Assembly (NCBI GenBank): GCA_963556695.1
Contig: CAUWAG010000019.1
Coordinates: forward strand, 1,178,001 to 1,242,000
From: Anthostomella pinea
Lineage: Eukaryota > Ascomycota > Sordariomycetes > Xylariales > Xylariaceae
Reading direction: 5' to 3'
DNA: 64,000 bases
Shown here: positions 23,694 through 35,907 of the stretch, piece by piece
Numbering within the stretch: the first letter of the stretch is position 1
How the letters are laid out: each line of letters opens with the position of its first letter
Translations under genes and position numbers: made by a program
The notes under the pieces: model-generated
What the model was told of the DNA's origin: nothing
The model's database searches: none
Seen by the model: the letters and a program-made list of their open reading frames with translations, nothing else

Positions 23694-24509
23694 ATGGCGG
23701 CTGCTACTCCCAAGTTGAAGCTCTTCACCAACCACATGTGCCCATGTACGCACACACCAACGGGGACACTCTGCTGAGCACAGTACTGACAACACTCATA
23801 GGGGCGCACCGAGCTCACATTGCTCTCGCCGAGCTGAGGGTCCCATTTGAGGAGGAGATCATAGACCTGTCCAAACCCCGGACCGCCGAGTATCTCAAGA
23901 TCAACCCTCGCGGCCTGGTGCCGTCGCTTGCAGTCAACGATGACATCATCACCGAGTCTGCCATCGTCACATCCTATCTCGCCGACGCATTCCCCTCGCA
24001 CTTGGCTCCGGCCTCGACCGACCTGAATGGCCCCCTCGCGCGGGCAAGGATGAGCTTTTTTGCCGACACCTGGACTTCCAAGGTGAACGGGCACGTGTTC
24101 AAGATCACGGCGGCCCAGACCGATGCCCAGAAGGCGACGGCCGGCAAGGACATCGTCGACGCTGTCGTGAAGGAGCTGGAGCCGCTGCTGGCCAACGCTG
24201 CGCCCTTTTTCAACGGCAGCGACAAGCTCACGCTCGCCGAGGTAGGTACCGCCTACGCCCTGACAGGCCCATGTTGGCATCATCGCTGATCAAACACTAT
24301 AGGCCCTGACTGGATCCTTCATCGTGCGTCTTTTCACCTTCCCGAAATACGGGCTCATACCTCGAAGCGTTCTCGATGAGCTGTCGATCAAGGCGCCCAA
24401 CTTCTACCGATGGGGTGAGGCTGTGTCGAAGCATCCTAGCGTGACGGGCATCTTTGACGAGGCAGTGATTGCCGAGCGGACCAAGCAGAGATTTGCCGCT
24501 ACGAAGTAG
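23694..24509 (+). CDS. Glutathione S-transferase (Cys-type, omega-like)
   Basis: Exons 23694-23745, 23802-24241 and 24303-24509, giving 232 aa. The first join creates the active-site motif MCPWAHRAHIAL with Cys16. The cis-Pro region is RGLVPSLAV and the glutathione-binding ITESAIVTSYLAD follows, so the thioredoxin-like N-domain is complete. The C-terminal helical domain runs from about residue 90. A catalytic Cys instead of Ser/Tyr points to omega- or GstO-like enzymes that act on thiol exchange or dehydroascorbate-type substrates. Cytosolic by lack of any targeting signal. Exact subclass is an inference. Confidence 0.88.
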
Positions 24510-25277
24510 CATGCCCTGAGCCTTCGGGGTCGTGACTATATATACACTCTTCGGAGCACGGATTCCTGCGGTAGGCCATGCCAGTAGGATATCTGTTGGG
24601 AGGAATTTACTCGATTTTGAATTTACTTGATATCCCCCTTGCTCAAGAATCAAGCCAAATATGTCAAATCCAGGATTCTGAGAAACGATATGTACCGGAT
24701 GGCAGTCTGTATGGTCGGCTAAGCATTTATGACTGTCGCGGCATCTATACTTCGCCCCAAGTGCTCTTAGAGTTCCGCACCTACCGGAACACCTTCAGTC
24801 GTGTGACATGTTCATGCTTCACGGAATGTAAGCCAAGACAACCAAACCCGTCCGTGGCAGCGATCAAGTTCGCACGGCAGATTGCGCAGTGCGAGCCGCT
24901 CGCAACTGCGTGGGTTTCGGAGTATGAGCCGGGTCTGGACAGGGTCAGTACTGGCGACGAGTGGAGAGAGTATGTGAAAGCAGGCCGCGTCGACCATCTC
25001 CCACCCTGTCAGTTCATGGGCAATGTTACCGAGGGGGATGGTCGTCGACGCGAGCATCATGCCAGTATGTACAGCCTTCGGCACACCTCCAGACGGCAGT
25101 CTACGGCATTGCCGAGATGGCGGCGGGCAAAGGTGACCCGAACCTCCAAGACACGCTTGTGAACCATCACAAGTCAAATGGCACTGGGGTGACTGGGAAA
25201 AGGGGAGGGAGGTGGAGACATGCTTGGATTGAATATGTATTAAGTAAACAGATATGTACTTATCCAGGTGGTTAAGT
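24510..25277. other. Intergenic
   Basis: 3' region of the GST gene and flank of the LTR-like repeat. No gene was seen. Confidence 0.5.
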
Positions 25278-25521
25278 TGTGCCTTGTGGTAGCGGTATCC
25301 AGAATAAGGACCAGGGTCACGAATGGTGGCTATTGGTCTGTATTCTGGAAGTTGCTTGATTGGACGAAAGAAAAGGGGGAAACTATTAGCTAGTAAGTAG
25401 CTATCATCCCAGCTGGGTACGAATCTGGTACATACGGGTACCCGTTGGGCTCCAAGGTACCTTGTATCCTGGTCCGTGACCCATCCGTCATTGTGGCTGG
25501 AAAATGGGTTGAGGAGCCACA
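25278..25521 (+). mobile_element. Solo-LTR-like element, copy 1
   Basis: A 244-bp sequence beginning TGTGCC and ending GCCACA, flanked by a 4-bp duplication AAGT (25274-25277 and 25522-25525). It reads identical to copy 2 at 35660-35903. TG..CA ends, the target duplication and lack of coding capacity fit a solo LTR. A small non-autonomous element is an alternative. It lies 259 bp upstream of the GlnRS start codon. Confidence 0.8.
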
Positions 25522-25780
25522 AAGTGGCTAACTGCCCCTCCATCGTGTGGCTGTGCTGTGTGATCAGTGCCCCTCCATTTCGAGATACTGCCCATGGACA
25601 ACAGATTCCCTTCCCTTTCTGAGTCATCCCCGGTGTCGCTCTTTATTTACCTACTCTCGCACTCCCGACCGAGAACGACCGCGGACACCCGGTTGCTTTC
25701 CCAGATCCCTTGCAACCGTCGTCATTTCAAAGACGAGTCTACCGCAGAGTGCGCGCCGCTGCCACCTGCCACCTGCCACC

Positions 25781-28167
25781 ATGGCCGACGCGATCACCGA
25801 GGGCGCAGCCAAGCTGGTGCTTGACCATGTGACGGGTGAGATGGTCTCCAAGAACGAGCTGAAGAAGCGCTCCCAGAAGCGCGCGAAGAAGGCTGCTACC
25901 GAGAAGGCCAAAGCTGCCGCTCACGCTCCCGCCCAGCCCAAGCAGACCGCCCCCAAACCCAAGACGAAGCTCGAAGAACCTACCCTCGACCCCGAAGCCA
26001 TGTTCAAGGTCGGCTTCCTCGACGACGTGAGTTGATCTCCCGCAACCCGCTTGGCCCATTCACTGCTGATGGTGAATGATACCTCTAGGTACACAAAGAG
26101 CGGCCGGTAAAGCCCGTCGTCACGCGATTCCCCCCCGAACCGGTGAGACCTCTCCTATCCCCAGACACCAGCGGCGATTGATGGCCAAGGCAGAATGGTT
26201 TCCTCCACATTGGCCACGCCAAAGCAATCACCGTCAACTTCGGCTTTGCCAAGTACCACGGTGGCATTACCTACCTGCGCTACGACGATACCAACCCGGA
26301 GGCCGAAGAGGAGAAGTACTTTGTTGCTATCGAGCAGATGGTACGGTGGCTCGGTTTCAGCCCCTATAAGATCACCTACAGCTCCGACAACTTCGACAAG
26401 CTCTACGAGCTGGCCGAGAAGCTCATCGGCCTGGAGAAGGCCTACGTGTGTCACTGCAATGGTTCGTCATAAAAGGAAGCTGCCCGTCGAGTGAGAGTAC
26501 GTGGCGTGTCTGCTTATGCGCTCTGCCAACAGATGAAGAGATCAAGAAACAGCGTGGCGGCGAGAGCCATGGCCCGCGATTCCGATGTGCCCACGCCGAG
26601 CAGAGTGTCGACACGAACCTGGCCGAGTTCAGGGGAATGCGGGACGGCAAATACAAGCCCAGGGAGGCCTTCCTGCGCATGAAGCAGGACATCGAAGACG
26701 GCAACCCCCAGATGTGGGACCTGGCTGCGTACCGAGTCCTCGAGAAGCCCCATCATCGCACCCACTCAAAATGGCGCATCTATCCGACCTATGATTTCAC
26801 CCACTGCTTGTGTGATAGCTTCGAGAACATCACACATTCACTCTGTACCACCGAGTTCGTACAGAGCCGCGTGAGCTACGAGTGGCTCAACAAGACCCTG
26901 GGCGTTTACGAGCCCATGCAGCGGGAATATGGTCGTTTGAGTATCACCGGTACCGTCCTTTCCAAGCGGAAGATTATGAAACTCGTCAACGACAAGCATG
27001 TCCGAGGCTGGGATGACCCAAGACTGGTATGTCACCGTCTGCAATTCTTCTGATGTTGTACGTGCTCACACAAGCGCCTTTAAGTACACCCTGAGCGCCA
27101 TCAAGCGACGTGGTGTGCCTCCGGGCGCAATCCTGGAGTTTATTTCCGAACTGGGCGTCACCACTGCGCCATCGGTCATCCAACTTGCACGGGTAAGCAT
27201 GCTCTTGACTGACTCATAACCCGTCTGGCTACCATGAGGGCCTCCTTTGACCCCTTCGTTCTGTTCACGAGCAGCTGTCTCGAGGTTTTCGCCTGTATAA
27301 CCCCGAGTAAATCATACTATACCGGCACGTACTGACACAGGGGTGTAGTTCGACCAGTCTATCCGAAGATATCTTGAACGGACTGTACCAAGGCTGATGC
27401 TTGTTCTTGATCCAATCCCTGTGGTGATAGATGGTGCCGAGGAACTCGAGGTTGACGTGCCATTTTCTCCCAAGGTACCCGCTATGGGCTCCCACGAGGT
27501 CCGATTTACAACGACAGTCTACATCGACCGCTCCGATTTCCGCGAGGTGGACAGCAAGGAGTACTTTCGTCTGGCGCCCAACAAGACTGTCGGTCTGCTC
27601 CAGGTTCCCCATCCTATCAAGGCTGTGTCCTTCAGCAAGGACGAGGCCACAGGCAAGGTCACCGAGGTTCGCGCCGTGTTTGATAAAGAGACCAAGAAGC
27701 CAAAGACTTACATCCAATGGGTTCCGTCTGGTTCCCGTGAAGTCCAAGTACGGATACATAATTCACTTTTCAAATCAGAAAAGCCCGACGACGCCGAGGG
27801 AGGTTTTCTGAGGGACCTGAGTCCCGAAAGTGAAATCATCTACCCCAGAGCCATGATCGAGTCGGGATTCGACGAGGTAAAGGCTCGTGCGCCATGGCCT
27901 GAAGCTGCGGGTGAGAGCGAGCTCGGCAAGGGTGGTGTCGAGAGCATACGCTTCCAGGCCATGCGAGTTGCATATTTCGTAAGTCACTGCTATGTTCGGT
28001 GCCCAAGCCGGTCTTTCGGTCCCGCCGTCTCCAAGAATCGGACTTTTGGTCTCTGCTTGTGTAGGTGCTAATTTTGAAACCTGCAGACAGTGGATCCCGA
28101 TAGCACGGACGAAAAGGTGGTGCTCAACAGGATCGTTTCGTTGAAGGAGGATGCTGGTAAGAGCTAA
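25781..28167 (+). CDS. GLN4: Glutaminyl-tRNA synthetase, cytosolic
   Basis: Seven exons: 25781-26026, 26089-26142, 26194-26461, 26533-27026, 27085-27192, 27349-27978 and 28087-28167, giving 626 aa. A short Lys/Ala-rich N-terminal extension precedes the class I synthetase core. The HIGH motif ([11 protein letters not shown]) lies at about residues 101-111. The GlnRS-type block is [16 protein letters not shown]. The active-site region is [19 protein letters not shown], and the KMSKS equivalent is VLSKRKI near residue 330. [18 protein letters not shown] leads to the anticodon-binding beta-barrels. It charges tRNA-Gln with glutamine and ATP. The extension is much shorter than the N-terminal domain of yeast Gln4, as is common in filamentous fungi. 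The start context is CCACCATGG. Intron 5 is longer (156 nt) than the others. Confidence 0.93.
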
Positions 28168-29959
28168 AGCCTGGGTTGATGGCCATTTTCGGAGTCTCCG
28201 AGGTGCGCCGTTAATTACCCAAGGGTAGAGACAAACCCCGTATATGTTGTGTTGGCTGGCTTTGAAGACCTACCAACATGACATGTACACCCCCAATACA
28301 AGAGACGACTCCATCGCCTCGATGCTTGAGGGCTAGTGGGCTTCTAAAGTACGTTCTGCCTTCTGAAGAAGATTCGATGCTTTCAGTATCTCGTGACCTT
28401 GTGTTGGCGCGTGTTTTCCATGCTCTGGATCGGGTGCAGTCTGTATGACAGGCACTATGACTATCCGTCGTCGTGAATCGCAAGCTCGACATTCTTGACG
28501 GGGTGATGCGCATCGGAGCGCATGTCGACGACCCGCAGGCCGGAGCCAAAGTTGACCTCGTGTGGTGGCCCATCAACCACATACTGGTCGTGATCGACCG
28601 ACTCGCCCTACCAGTCAACGTCGCCGCAAAACCCCGGGTAAGTCGCATTGTGTCCTCTGTGACTCCGGCTGAAGATCATAGAGGCCACCTGAAGCTGAAG
28701 CGGTCGATATATCAAGATCATGAGACCAACGCCGTCCACATGCCCGTCACTACGAAGCACGCCTGGGGGTTTGGGGGCTCCACAGCGCGCGCACATGGGG
28801 ATGAGTGGAATGGAGCGGTCCCACGAATCGAGCGAGTCTGGCTGTTTCACACACCGCAAAGGTGAGCTGGCCCACGCGGCCATCATGGCAAGTGCTATTT
28901 TGGCGAGCGCCGCGGATCTGCACTGGCGACATGGTCGGTTGATTGGCGACTGTGCCGTAGTCCTCCACTTGTCATATACCATCCATTTCGGCTATGATAC
29001 TTCCTCTCGGTCGCCGAGGCGAGTCTCCGATGCTGCGCTTTGCTTATGAGCTTTTGCCGTGGCCTGGTAGCACTCGAGGGACTTCGGAAGTGTGTCAAGA
29101 TAGCAATTTTCATGTCTACCTGGACACGTCCATTCTATCTGCATTCCTGACCAAGGGGCTTCGCAGGCCAAGTGGCCCTGGCCGAGCGAATACTAGTTGT
29201 TCACAACATTAAGACTGGACGTTCTGCACTGTCTTTGGGGATTACTGGGTGAGCCGTCCTACAGGCCGGGTCGACCACGATACTTGGTCTGGATTGCCGT
29301 CCATTCCGGACTCCGGAGTCTCCCAAGAAAAGAGTGCATGTAGATCTGGAGCTACATCTCCACCCGTTGTGCTAGCCAGTGCTATGTATAGCACGGGGTC
29401 CTCAACGGAACAGGATGCACTAATAATTGGGGGCGATCCTGCAATGGACGATACCCTGCGCCGTTTCCAAACTCACGGCGTCTGCAAGGATAGCGCGCGT
29501 CAGACACCTCCAGCCCGCAGCCGTTTTACGTCACTTGTCACCACCTACGCTGTCCTCTGCCCTCTATGGAAATCTGGGTTTCCACTTGATGTTTTGGGAT
29601 ACCATCCCTCACCAGGAAGCACACAATTACAACCTCTCGCAAGTAGATATGGAGTGTCCGTCAACCTTGTGTCAAGCATGTCTTACTTTCAGGTACGCCG
29701 TCCAGCAGCTTAGGACAAGGGTGTTCCTCAAGGGGGAGATATGTTGAACCTTTTGACTGAAGTATCCAACTCTACTTTGACTAAAATACGCAACTATACA
29801 TTCGAAGTAAACCTCTCGCATTACATATCCGTATGCCCTTGTCAAGACCGAGGAGTGATATTCTACCCAGAGACGAAGCATGTGGAGGGGAGTACCTTGC
29901 TCCTATTGGGGATCATGCTTCCTTGAGCGGGTGGTTTACATTCGCCAGCGATCACGGCT
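28168..29959. other. Intergenic, with a possible gene relic
   Basis: Gap of about 1.8 kb. On the minus strand around 28480-28610 a short stretch reads protein-like (DQYVVDGPPHEVNFGSGLRV) but is bounded by stops, so it may be a relic. Nothing else is supported. Confidence 0.4.
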
Positions 29960-31001
29960 TCAGGAGAGGGTGTGCTCTCGGAAGAAGGCCATGATCATCG
30001 TGCTCGCGTTGAAGGCTGCCAGCCCGGTTCCACCGTTGTCCGAGTTCTCGGTGGTCGACGGCCAGTCATGGCCGATATCATCCCCGTCGTACACCAGTGT
30101 GACCAGTCCGTCCCCGAAACTCATCACCACGCCGTTGTCCGAACCCGAGATGGAGGTGTTCGCCGGCGTCTCGTCGAGGTCATCCCGAGCCGCCCATTGC
30201 TGAATCCAGTTGGGGATCGCAGGGAGACACGAGCCGCTCCGAAAGGCTCCATAGTACGCGATGGTGGTGTCGTCGCCGCCGTGGAATGCCATGATGGGGA
30301 CGTCGGCGCGACCGGCCTCGCAGGGCACTTGGACTGTCTCCGGCTTGGTCTCGGACTTTTCATCTATCGATCCAATGTAGTACGCGCCAGAGACAGGGGC
30401 GAAGGCAGCAATACGCTTCGACATGTCCGCGTCGCAAGCAAGCCGGCCAACGAAGCCACCGCCCTGCGACTTTCCCGTAGCGTAGATGCGGCTGGTATCG
30501 ATGCAGTAGCCAGCGGTCATGGCGTCGAGAACGTCGCTCGTGAATCCGACGTCATCCTCATCGTTGCCTGGCGCCCCTTCCCACGTCGTGTGGTTTGGTT
30601 CATCGGGGTCATCCTGTCGATAGTGAGCAACTCAGCACTGAATGCGTTTCTTTTCGCTGGTCAAACGCGTCTAGGGGGTCACTCACGGCCTTCCCTTGCA
30701 AGTAGACGACAATGTGATCGGTATTGAACTCCGAGTGGGTCAATTTGTCGAGGGCCGCTTGCGAGTCGATGGTTCCATCGGCGCCATGGTAGCTCACGAT
30801 CAGCGGTGTCGCCGCAGTCTGATCATAGTCATCGGGCAACCACACTCCGTATTCGCGGCCGGCGGTGGTGTTGAATTTTGAGAGCTCTCCCAGAGTAGCT
30901 GTCGGGGACTGCCCACAGCCAGCTGCTGAGCGCTGCCGAAGAGTGTGTGCTGCTCCGAAGGAGCTGATCCCCAACAGGGGGGCGACGAGGTTGCGGTGCA
31001 T
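29960..31001 (-). CDS. Secreted feruloyl-esterase/LpqC-like alpha/beta hydrolase (CE1-type)
   Basis: Exons complement 30687-31001 and 29960-30613 (phase 0), giving 322 aa. An N-terminal signal peptide (MHRNLVAPLLGISSFGAAHT) precedes the core. The nucleophile elbow is GKSQGGG with Ser154. The oxyanion-side strand is TPLIVSYHGADG, the acid loop follows VPIMAFHGGDDTTI, and the catalytic His is probably in DDIGHDWPST. Many paired Cys residues suit an extracellular enzyme. Family members hydrolyse ferulate or acetyl esters on plant cell-wall polysaccharides. The exact substrate cannot be read from sequence. Confidence 0.85.
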
Positions 31002-32315
31002 TTTCGCCTTTCTTTGAAATCGAGATAGGCCATCCCAGCACTACCAGCCTATCCAAGGCCGTCGGTGACTTTATATAAACCACAATCAACGTGGCTCTGA
31101 CCTGTTCATCGGCTATTGCGGCATTGAGAGCGCAGGAGGATCGAATGCTTCTCGTGGCAGGAAGACATGTAGGGGTGAAATGTGGTCCCTTGCCAGTGCA
31201 GTGGGCCAGAAGGAATGATGACCTGAGAACTGTGCCTCATGGTGTTGCTAGGTCAGTGGACAGGCTCATCTCCATATATCCTAATAACTCAAGCTTCCAG
31301 GCCTGGCGATACAGTAAGCATGGTTCCAGGGTCTTGGGTGGTGGACAATAATAGATGTCCACAGCAGACGCGGCCACCGAGCCGCTCTTGTGGAGTCGGG
31401 TCGCATATCCTATGAACAGGAGACAGCCATGCACCTAGAAAACCGGACATACGTACAGGCCGCAGCAATGTAAGTAGTAGCGCGGCCGCCTTGTACAGGT
31501 AGAAAGTACACTCCCCGCCAGATTCTGGGGGAATATGTTTCGTTTCATAAGATGTAACCAGAGGATCCTCGAGAATGGCTGGGATATGTCTCATAACCCT
31601 AAAGATATCATTGCATGGAAATTAATAGGGGAACTTCTTAGCAAGCCCCCCTAGCCTAGCGTTCATCAACGACTTTTTATATATAGCTAGCGCAAGCGAT
31701 CGTCATCCCGTGCACCATGTCTACCTAGTCAGTTCATACTAGACATGACAGGGCTGCTGCCGGCGGCTTGCAACAAGGAATGGGCAGATGGGCAAAACAA
31801 TCTCCCGGTTCTTGCCGCTCTTCCACTCCTCGTCCGGGATTCCGCCAGCTGGTGCATGTGGCTCGCTCCACAAGCTTATTTAATCCGGGGGTATCGCTGA
31901 GGTACGCTGGCGACATGGTCATGAGAAACCATACCACGAGTAGATTCAGATTCGGACACTGCTCCTTCCGAGGGTAGTCACATTGTAATCTAACACCGAT
32001 TTTCGAAACACAATGTAACATCTAGCGACGTTATATACGATGAGGATTTGCACATATATTCTACAGCAAGATATGCCTGCTAGTCTCGGCTGAGTTATCA
32101 GCAAATAGGCGAGTGAAAGTGAGAGAGATCTGATTCTGAACAGCAAGGGTTCCAATTAGTGTCCTTTTCAGAGTCACCAGGGGACATGGGGGTCTTTCAA
32201 GATGCTCGGGGCAGCAAGACTTGTGTGGCACCAGGCATAGGTTTAGTAATGCATACTGACCCCTATGGCTTCCTAGGTCGTGGGTCACTGTAGTACCTCT
32301 CCCTGTCACTTGAAC
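31002..32315. other. Intergenic
   Basis: Upstream of the esterase gene and downstream of the terpene synthase pseudogene. No supported gene. Confidence 0.5.
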
Positions 32316-33446
32316 CTACAACTGTATCGAAAAGCTCCCGTCCTCCTGCTCATATTCCTTGATACCGAATCTCGGCGACTCCATGAAGGACCGGAAGCAG
32401 CCCGTCTGAAAAGTCTCGAAGGTTTTGGTGAACCTGCCGAGCTGAGTCTGAATGTCTTTGTCGTAGTTCCTCCCCTTAGCACGGAGAGATGTTGCTGCTG
32501 CATCAAATCTCTCTGCGGATGCCCACATCTGCCCCTTAAGCTCGTGTACCATTTCTTTCTTGAGCGAGTACAGGTCGTTGCAGCTTTTCGTTTATTAGTT
32601 GGCGTGAATCACCATATGTGGCGCGACGGAAACTCACATAATCGGCTGCGTGCTGGCTTCTAGACGCATTGTTTTGACCTCGCTGCACCAAGCAAGCTCT
32701 TCCGGTCAGATGGTGCTGGTGGCATGCTGGTGCAATGTGCAGTAGACAAAAACGGCACCGACGCCGTGGCGGTAGGCCCAGTACTCGTCAATGCTTGGGG
32801 TTTTGCCAGAGAGCCGGAACATTTGCTCTTCCCCGTTGGTCTCGATGAACTCTGTAACGTCACAATCCAGCCTCTGGATGCTTATCTGGCCCGCGGGAGC
32901 CGCCTTGACCCTGGGGGCGAGGTCTGCGAAGGCGCTGAATTCTCGCGGTGCAGGTGGTCCATCGTCTTTGTTGTTCTCGGAACTGCTCTCAGTGCCCAGC
33001 GCATGCCGCATAAATCTTATAGAGTCTTTTCTCAGCTTGGTGGCAGAGTCGAAGTCAGACGCGTAATCGGGCATATCGGAAGCATTATCCGCGTCCATCT
33101 TCTTGTCGATCGTGTCGTCGAACACAAACATGCTCAAGGACAGCAACGCCATCGTCTTCAGCTGCTCCCATTTGGCGTTAGGATACATCCTACAGCATCA
33201 TTAGCATTCTACACTATAGGATAGAGAGGTGATAGAGGTAGAAGGGAGATGCTGGTCCATGGGACGGCTTACAGGGCGGTCAAGTATGCTATATCACTTA
33301 TCTTCGTTTTGCGTTGAGCTTTCTCGTCCATGATATGCTTCTCGATGTTTTCTTGAACGAACACAGCCAGTTCACCACGCATTGGGTTGACCCCTGATTC
33401 CCACTTGGCGTAGATCGGTCCAAGATCTGGGATTTCGAGTTTGCTA

Positions 33447-35626
33447 CATCCCCCCCATAGCAGTCGGCCACCCCCACTAGTCGGCCAGCCAAACCCCACC
33501 ATCACCACCAAAACTCCCACATGTTCACTTATACAGATTCAGCCTGATATTGAAGTTATTCACGATGTATTTAGTGCTCTAGATAGCCCTGATCTTGAGG
33601 TTTTCCCCAATGCTAAATTCACCTCTCCCGACTTATATGATTAAGGAACTATTACCCCGCTTTTGGTACCCCAAATAGAGATTTTCACGGCTCTCCTCAA
33701 GCCTCGTTCCGTATGCACCGCAATATCGTATAGTCGCCCAAAATGCCTCCCTGTTCGTATACGGAGGATCAGATGGCTTCGGCCATCTTAAATATCACAG
33801 ATGAGGGCCTATCTGTGCGAAAAGCCGGTCAAAAACACGGTATTCTGCACCAAACACTGTCTGATCGACTCAACAGCAAGGCTACCAGAACCGAAGCCCA
33901 CACACAGCAATAGAGACTATCCCCTGTCCAGGAAAAGACTATAGTCAAGTGGATTTTATTACAAGCAAAGCTCGGCCTAGCCCCTTCGCACTCCCTAGTT
34001 CGTGAGATCGTCAAGAAGCTGTTGAAGAAGAAGGGAAATGAGTGCGCCCTAGGAGATACCTTTATGACAGCCTTTAAGCGCCGCAACCCCGAAATCAAGA
34101 CAAAAGTCGGCAAAAGGATGGAAGCAGCACGCTTCAAGGGGTTCACGCCCAAGTCAGTTAACTGGTTCTTTAAAATTCTTGAAGATTACGGCTGGGTGAA
34201 GCCAAAGAACACCTATAACGTCGATAAGGGCGGCATTGTGGTGGGTTTTGGTAGCTAAATCTACCCCTTTAATTCTGGAAAAAATATAATTAGATTCACA
34301 GGCATCGATTTCCCAGTTCTGGGTAGTTCTGCTACCAAGAAAGCCTTCCTAAAGAGCCCACAGAGCCGTAGCTGGACCTCCTTCATTAAGATCATATCAA
34401 TAACTGGAAAAATTCTCAAACCAGGTATTATCTTCAAAGGGAAAGACCTCCAAGTATAGTGGTTCATTAACGAGTTTCAAAAGACCGCAAATTGGCACTA
34501 TATATGCTCAGAGAACGGCTGGACTTCGAATGTTATAGCTTGCAAATGGCTGGAGGATGTTTTCTTCCCACAGACAGACAAAGAACAAGGAGGAGACCAA
34601 TCTGAGGCTATCCTATTGATACTGGATGGCCATAAGAACCATATCTCCGTATGTATACGATTTTTCCTTATTTTAAATAGACTTCCTTTAATTATTCCTG
34701 ATTTAATATGGTCTAACGCGTGTTAATAGGACGAATTCATGACTATATGTTTTCTTAATAACATATTGCTCTGTTTCTTTCCTGTGCATACTAGTCAAGG
34801 CATGCAACCCTGGATAACGGTCCCTATAATGCCCTGAAGGCATACTACTAGAAATTACTCTCTGAGCTGAATTCCTTGACGGATGCCTCGCCTGTTGACA
34901 AGATCAACTTTATCCGGTGCTATAGCAAGGCCACAACTGCTGCCTTCACGAAACAAAACATCCTCTCTGGCTTCAAAGTCACTGGATATTATCCTATCAG
35001 CCTCAAGAAGTGCTTAAAGCACCCAGAGATACAAGAAGACAAGAGGAAGACCCCTGAGCTTAATACTCCTGAAAGCTCTGAACCAGAAGACTAGCGGACG
35101 CCTACTACAAACCGCCAGATCATGGATTTCGGTAAAAAAAGATAACGAACACGTTCGAGGCTAAGGAGACCGAGCTTGTGATCAAGGATAGGAAGATCAA
35201 GGCTCTGAAGGCTGAACTGGAGCGGGCACAGCCTAAGAAGCGGAAGAAGGTCCCTAATCCTAACAAGAAATTCAGAACAGTCACGCAGATACTAACTACG
35301 GGTGTTACTATCACCCCTGGTGCCCTTGCGGGTGAAACAGAAGTTGTAGTTGTGGATTCAGAGGATTCAGAGAACGAAGACGAAGACTCGGCTGAAGAGG
35401 AGGTTTTCGAGGCCGTACAGGAGCCTAGGCACACCCGTTCGGGGCGAGCCATTCGGGCGCCCGCACGATTGTACGAGTAAAAAGCTTCAGCACTTTCAAA
35501 TGATAATATTGCCATAAATCTTTGATCTGAATAGCTTCATTCATGGGTGGGTGAATAAGGGGGTGTTTTGGTGGTGACCCCACAATTTGGCTGGCCGACT
35601 AGTGGCCGACTTCTATGGGGGGATGG
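33447..35626 (+). mobile_element. Pogo/Fot1-type (Tc1/mariner) DNA transposon, decayed
   Basis: A 2180-bp element flanked by TA (33445-33446 and 35627-35628), with imperfect terminal inverted repeats of about 65-70 bp (ends (C)CATCCCCCCATAG). The left repeat carries a short extra C-rich insert. It lies in codons 5-6 of the terpene synthase, in opposite orientation to it. Confidence 0.92.
33743..35480 (+). pseudogene. Pogo/Fot1-type transposase, degenerate
   Basis: The frame starting MPPCSYTEDQMASAI has a CENP-B-like helix-turn-helix start and the block AARFKGFTPKSVNWFF. The catalytic region follows, with the first Asp in TYNVDKGG, the second in LLILDGHKNH, and the third in the QPLD region. 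Lesions: TAG 33911-33913, TAA 34256-34258, TAG 34457-34459, a one-base loss near 34810, TAG 34849-34851, TAG 35092-35094, and an extra A in the A-run at 35134-35140. A probable intron with a TCTAAC branch lies at 34649-34729. The C-terminal tail has a Lys-rich KKRKK stretch and an acidic region. It cannot encode an active enzyme. Confidence 0.9.
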
Positions 35627-35659
35627 TACCGCGCAAGCTCATCAGAGCTGAAACACCCT

Positions 35660-35903
35660 TGTGCCTTGTGGTAGCGGTATCCAGAATAAGGACCAGGGTC
35701 ACGAATGGTGGCTATTGGTCTGTATTCTGGAAGTTGCTTGATTGGACGAAAGAAAAGGGGGAAACTATTAGCTAGTAAGTAGCTATCATCCCAGCTGGGT
35801 ACGAATCTGGTACATACGGGTACCCGTTGGGCTCCAAGGTACCTTGTATCCTGGTCCGTGACCCATCCGTCATTGTGGCTGGAAAATGGGTTGAGGAGCC
35901 ACA
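35660..35903 (+). mobile_element. Solo-LTR-like element, copy 2
   Basis: A 244-bp copy, identical by eye to 25278-25521, flanked by its own 4-bp duplication CCCT (35656-35659 and 35904-35907). It sits 17 bp upstream of the terpene synthase start codon, so it separates that gene from its former promoter. Separate target duplications show that the two copies inserted independently. Confidence 0.8.
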
Positions 35904-35907
35904 CCCT

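Larger units (their letters stand above)
32316..35642 (-). pseudogene. Class I terpene synthase, split by a transposon and carrying a nonsense codon
   Basis: Coding pieces on the minus strand: 35629-35642 (start codon and four further codons), then, beyond the inserted element, 33273-33446, 32638-33189 and 32316-32583. With the element and one TA left out, exon 1 is 188 nt and the frame is exactly continuous. The ancestral product would be about 335 aa, a normal size for fungal sesquiterpene-type synthases. The aspartate-rich motif is FVFDDTIDKK (near residue 87), and the second metal motif is NDLYSLKKE (N..S..KE, near residue 247). The intron joins are phase 2. A TGA at 32706-32708 interrupts the frame between HQHATSTI and PEELAWCSEV. 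The gene is therefore dead by insertion and by nonsense. The product it once made cannot be inferred. Confidence 0.85.

Noticed and set aside
25278..35903. A full LTR retrotransposon bounded by the two 244-bp repeats
   Set aside because: The 10 kb between them holds host genes (GlnRS, esterase) and each copy has its own target duplication, so they are independent insertions.
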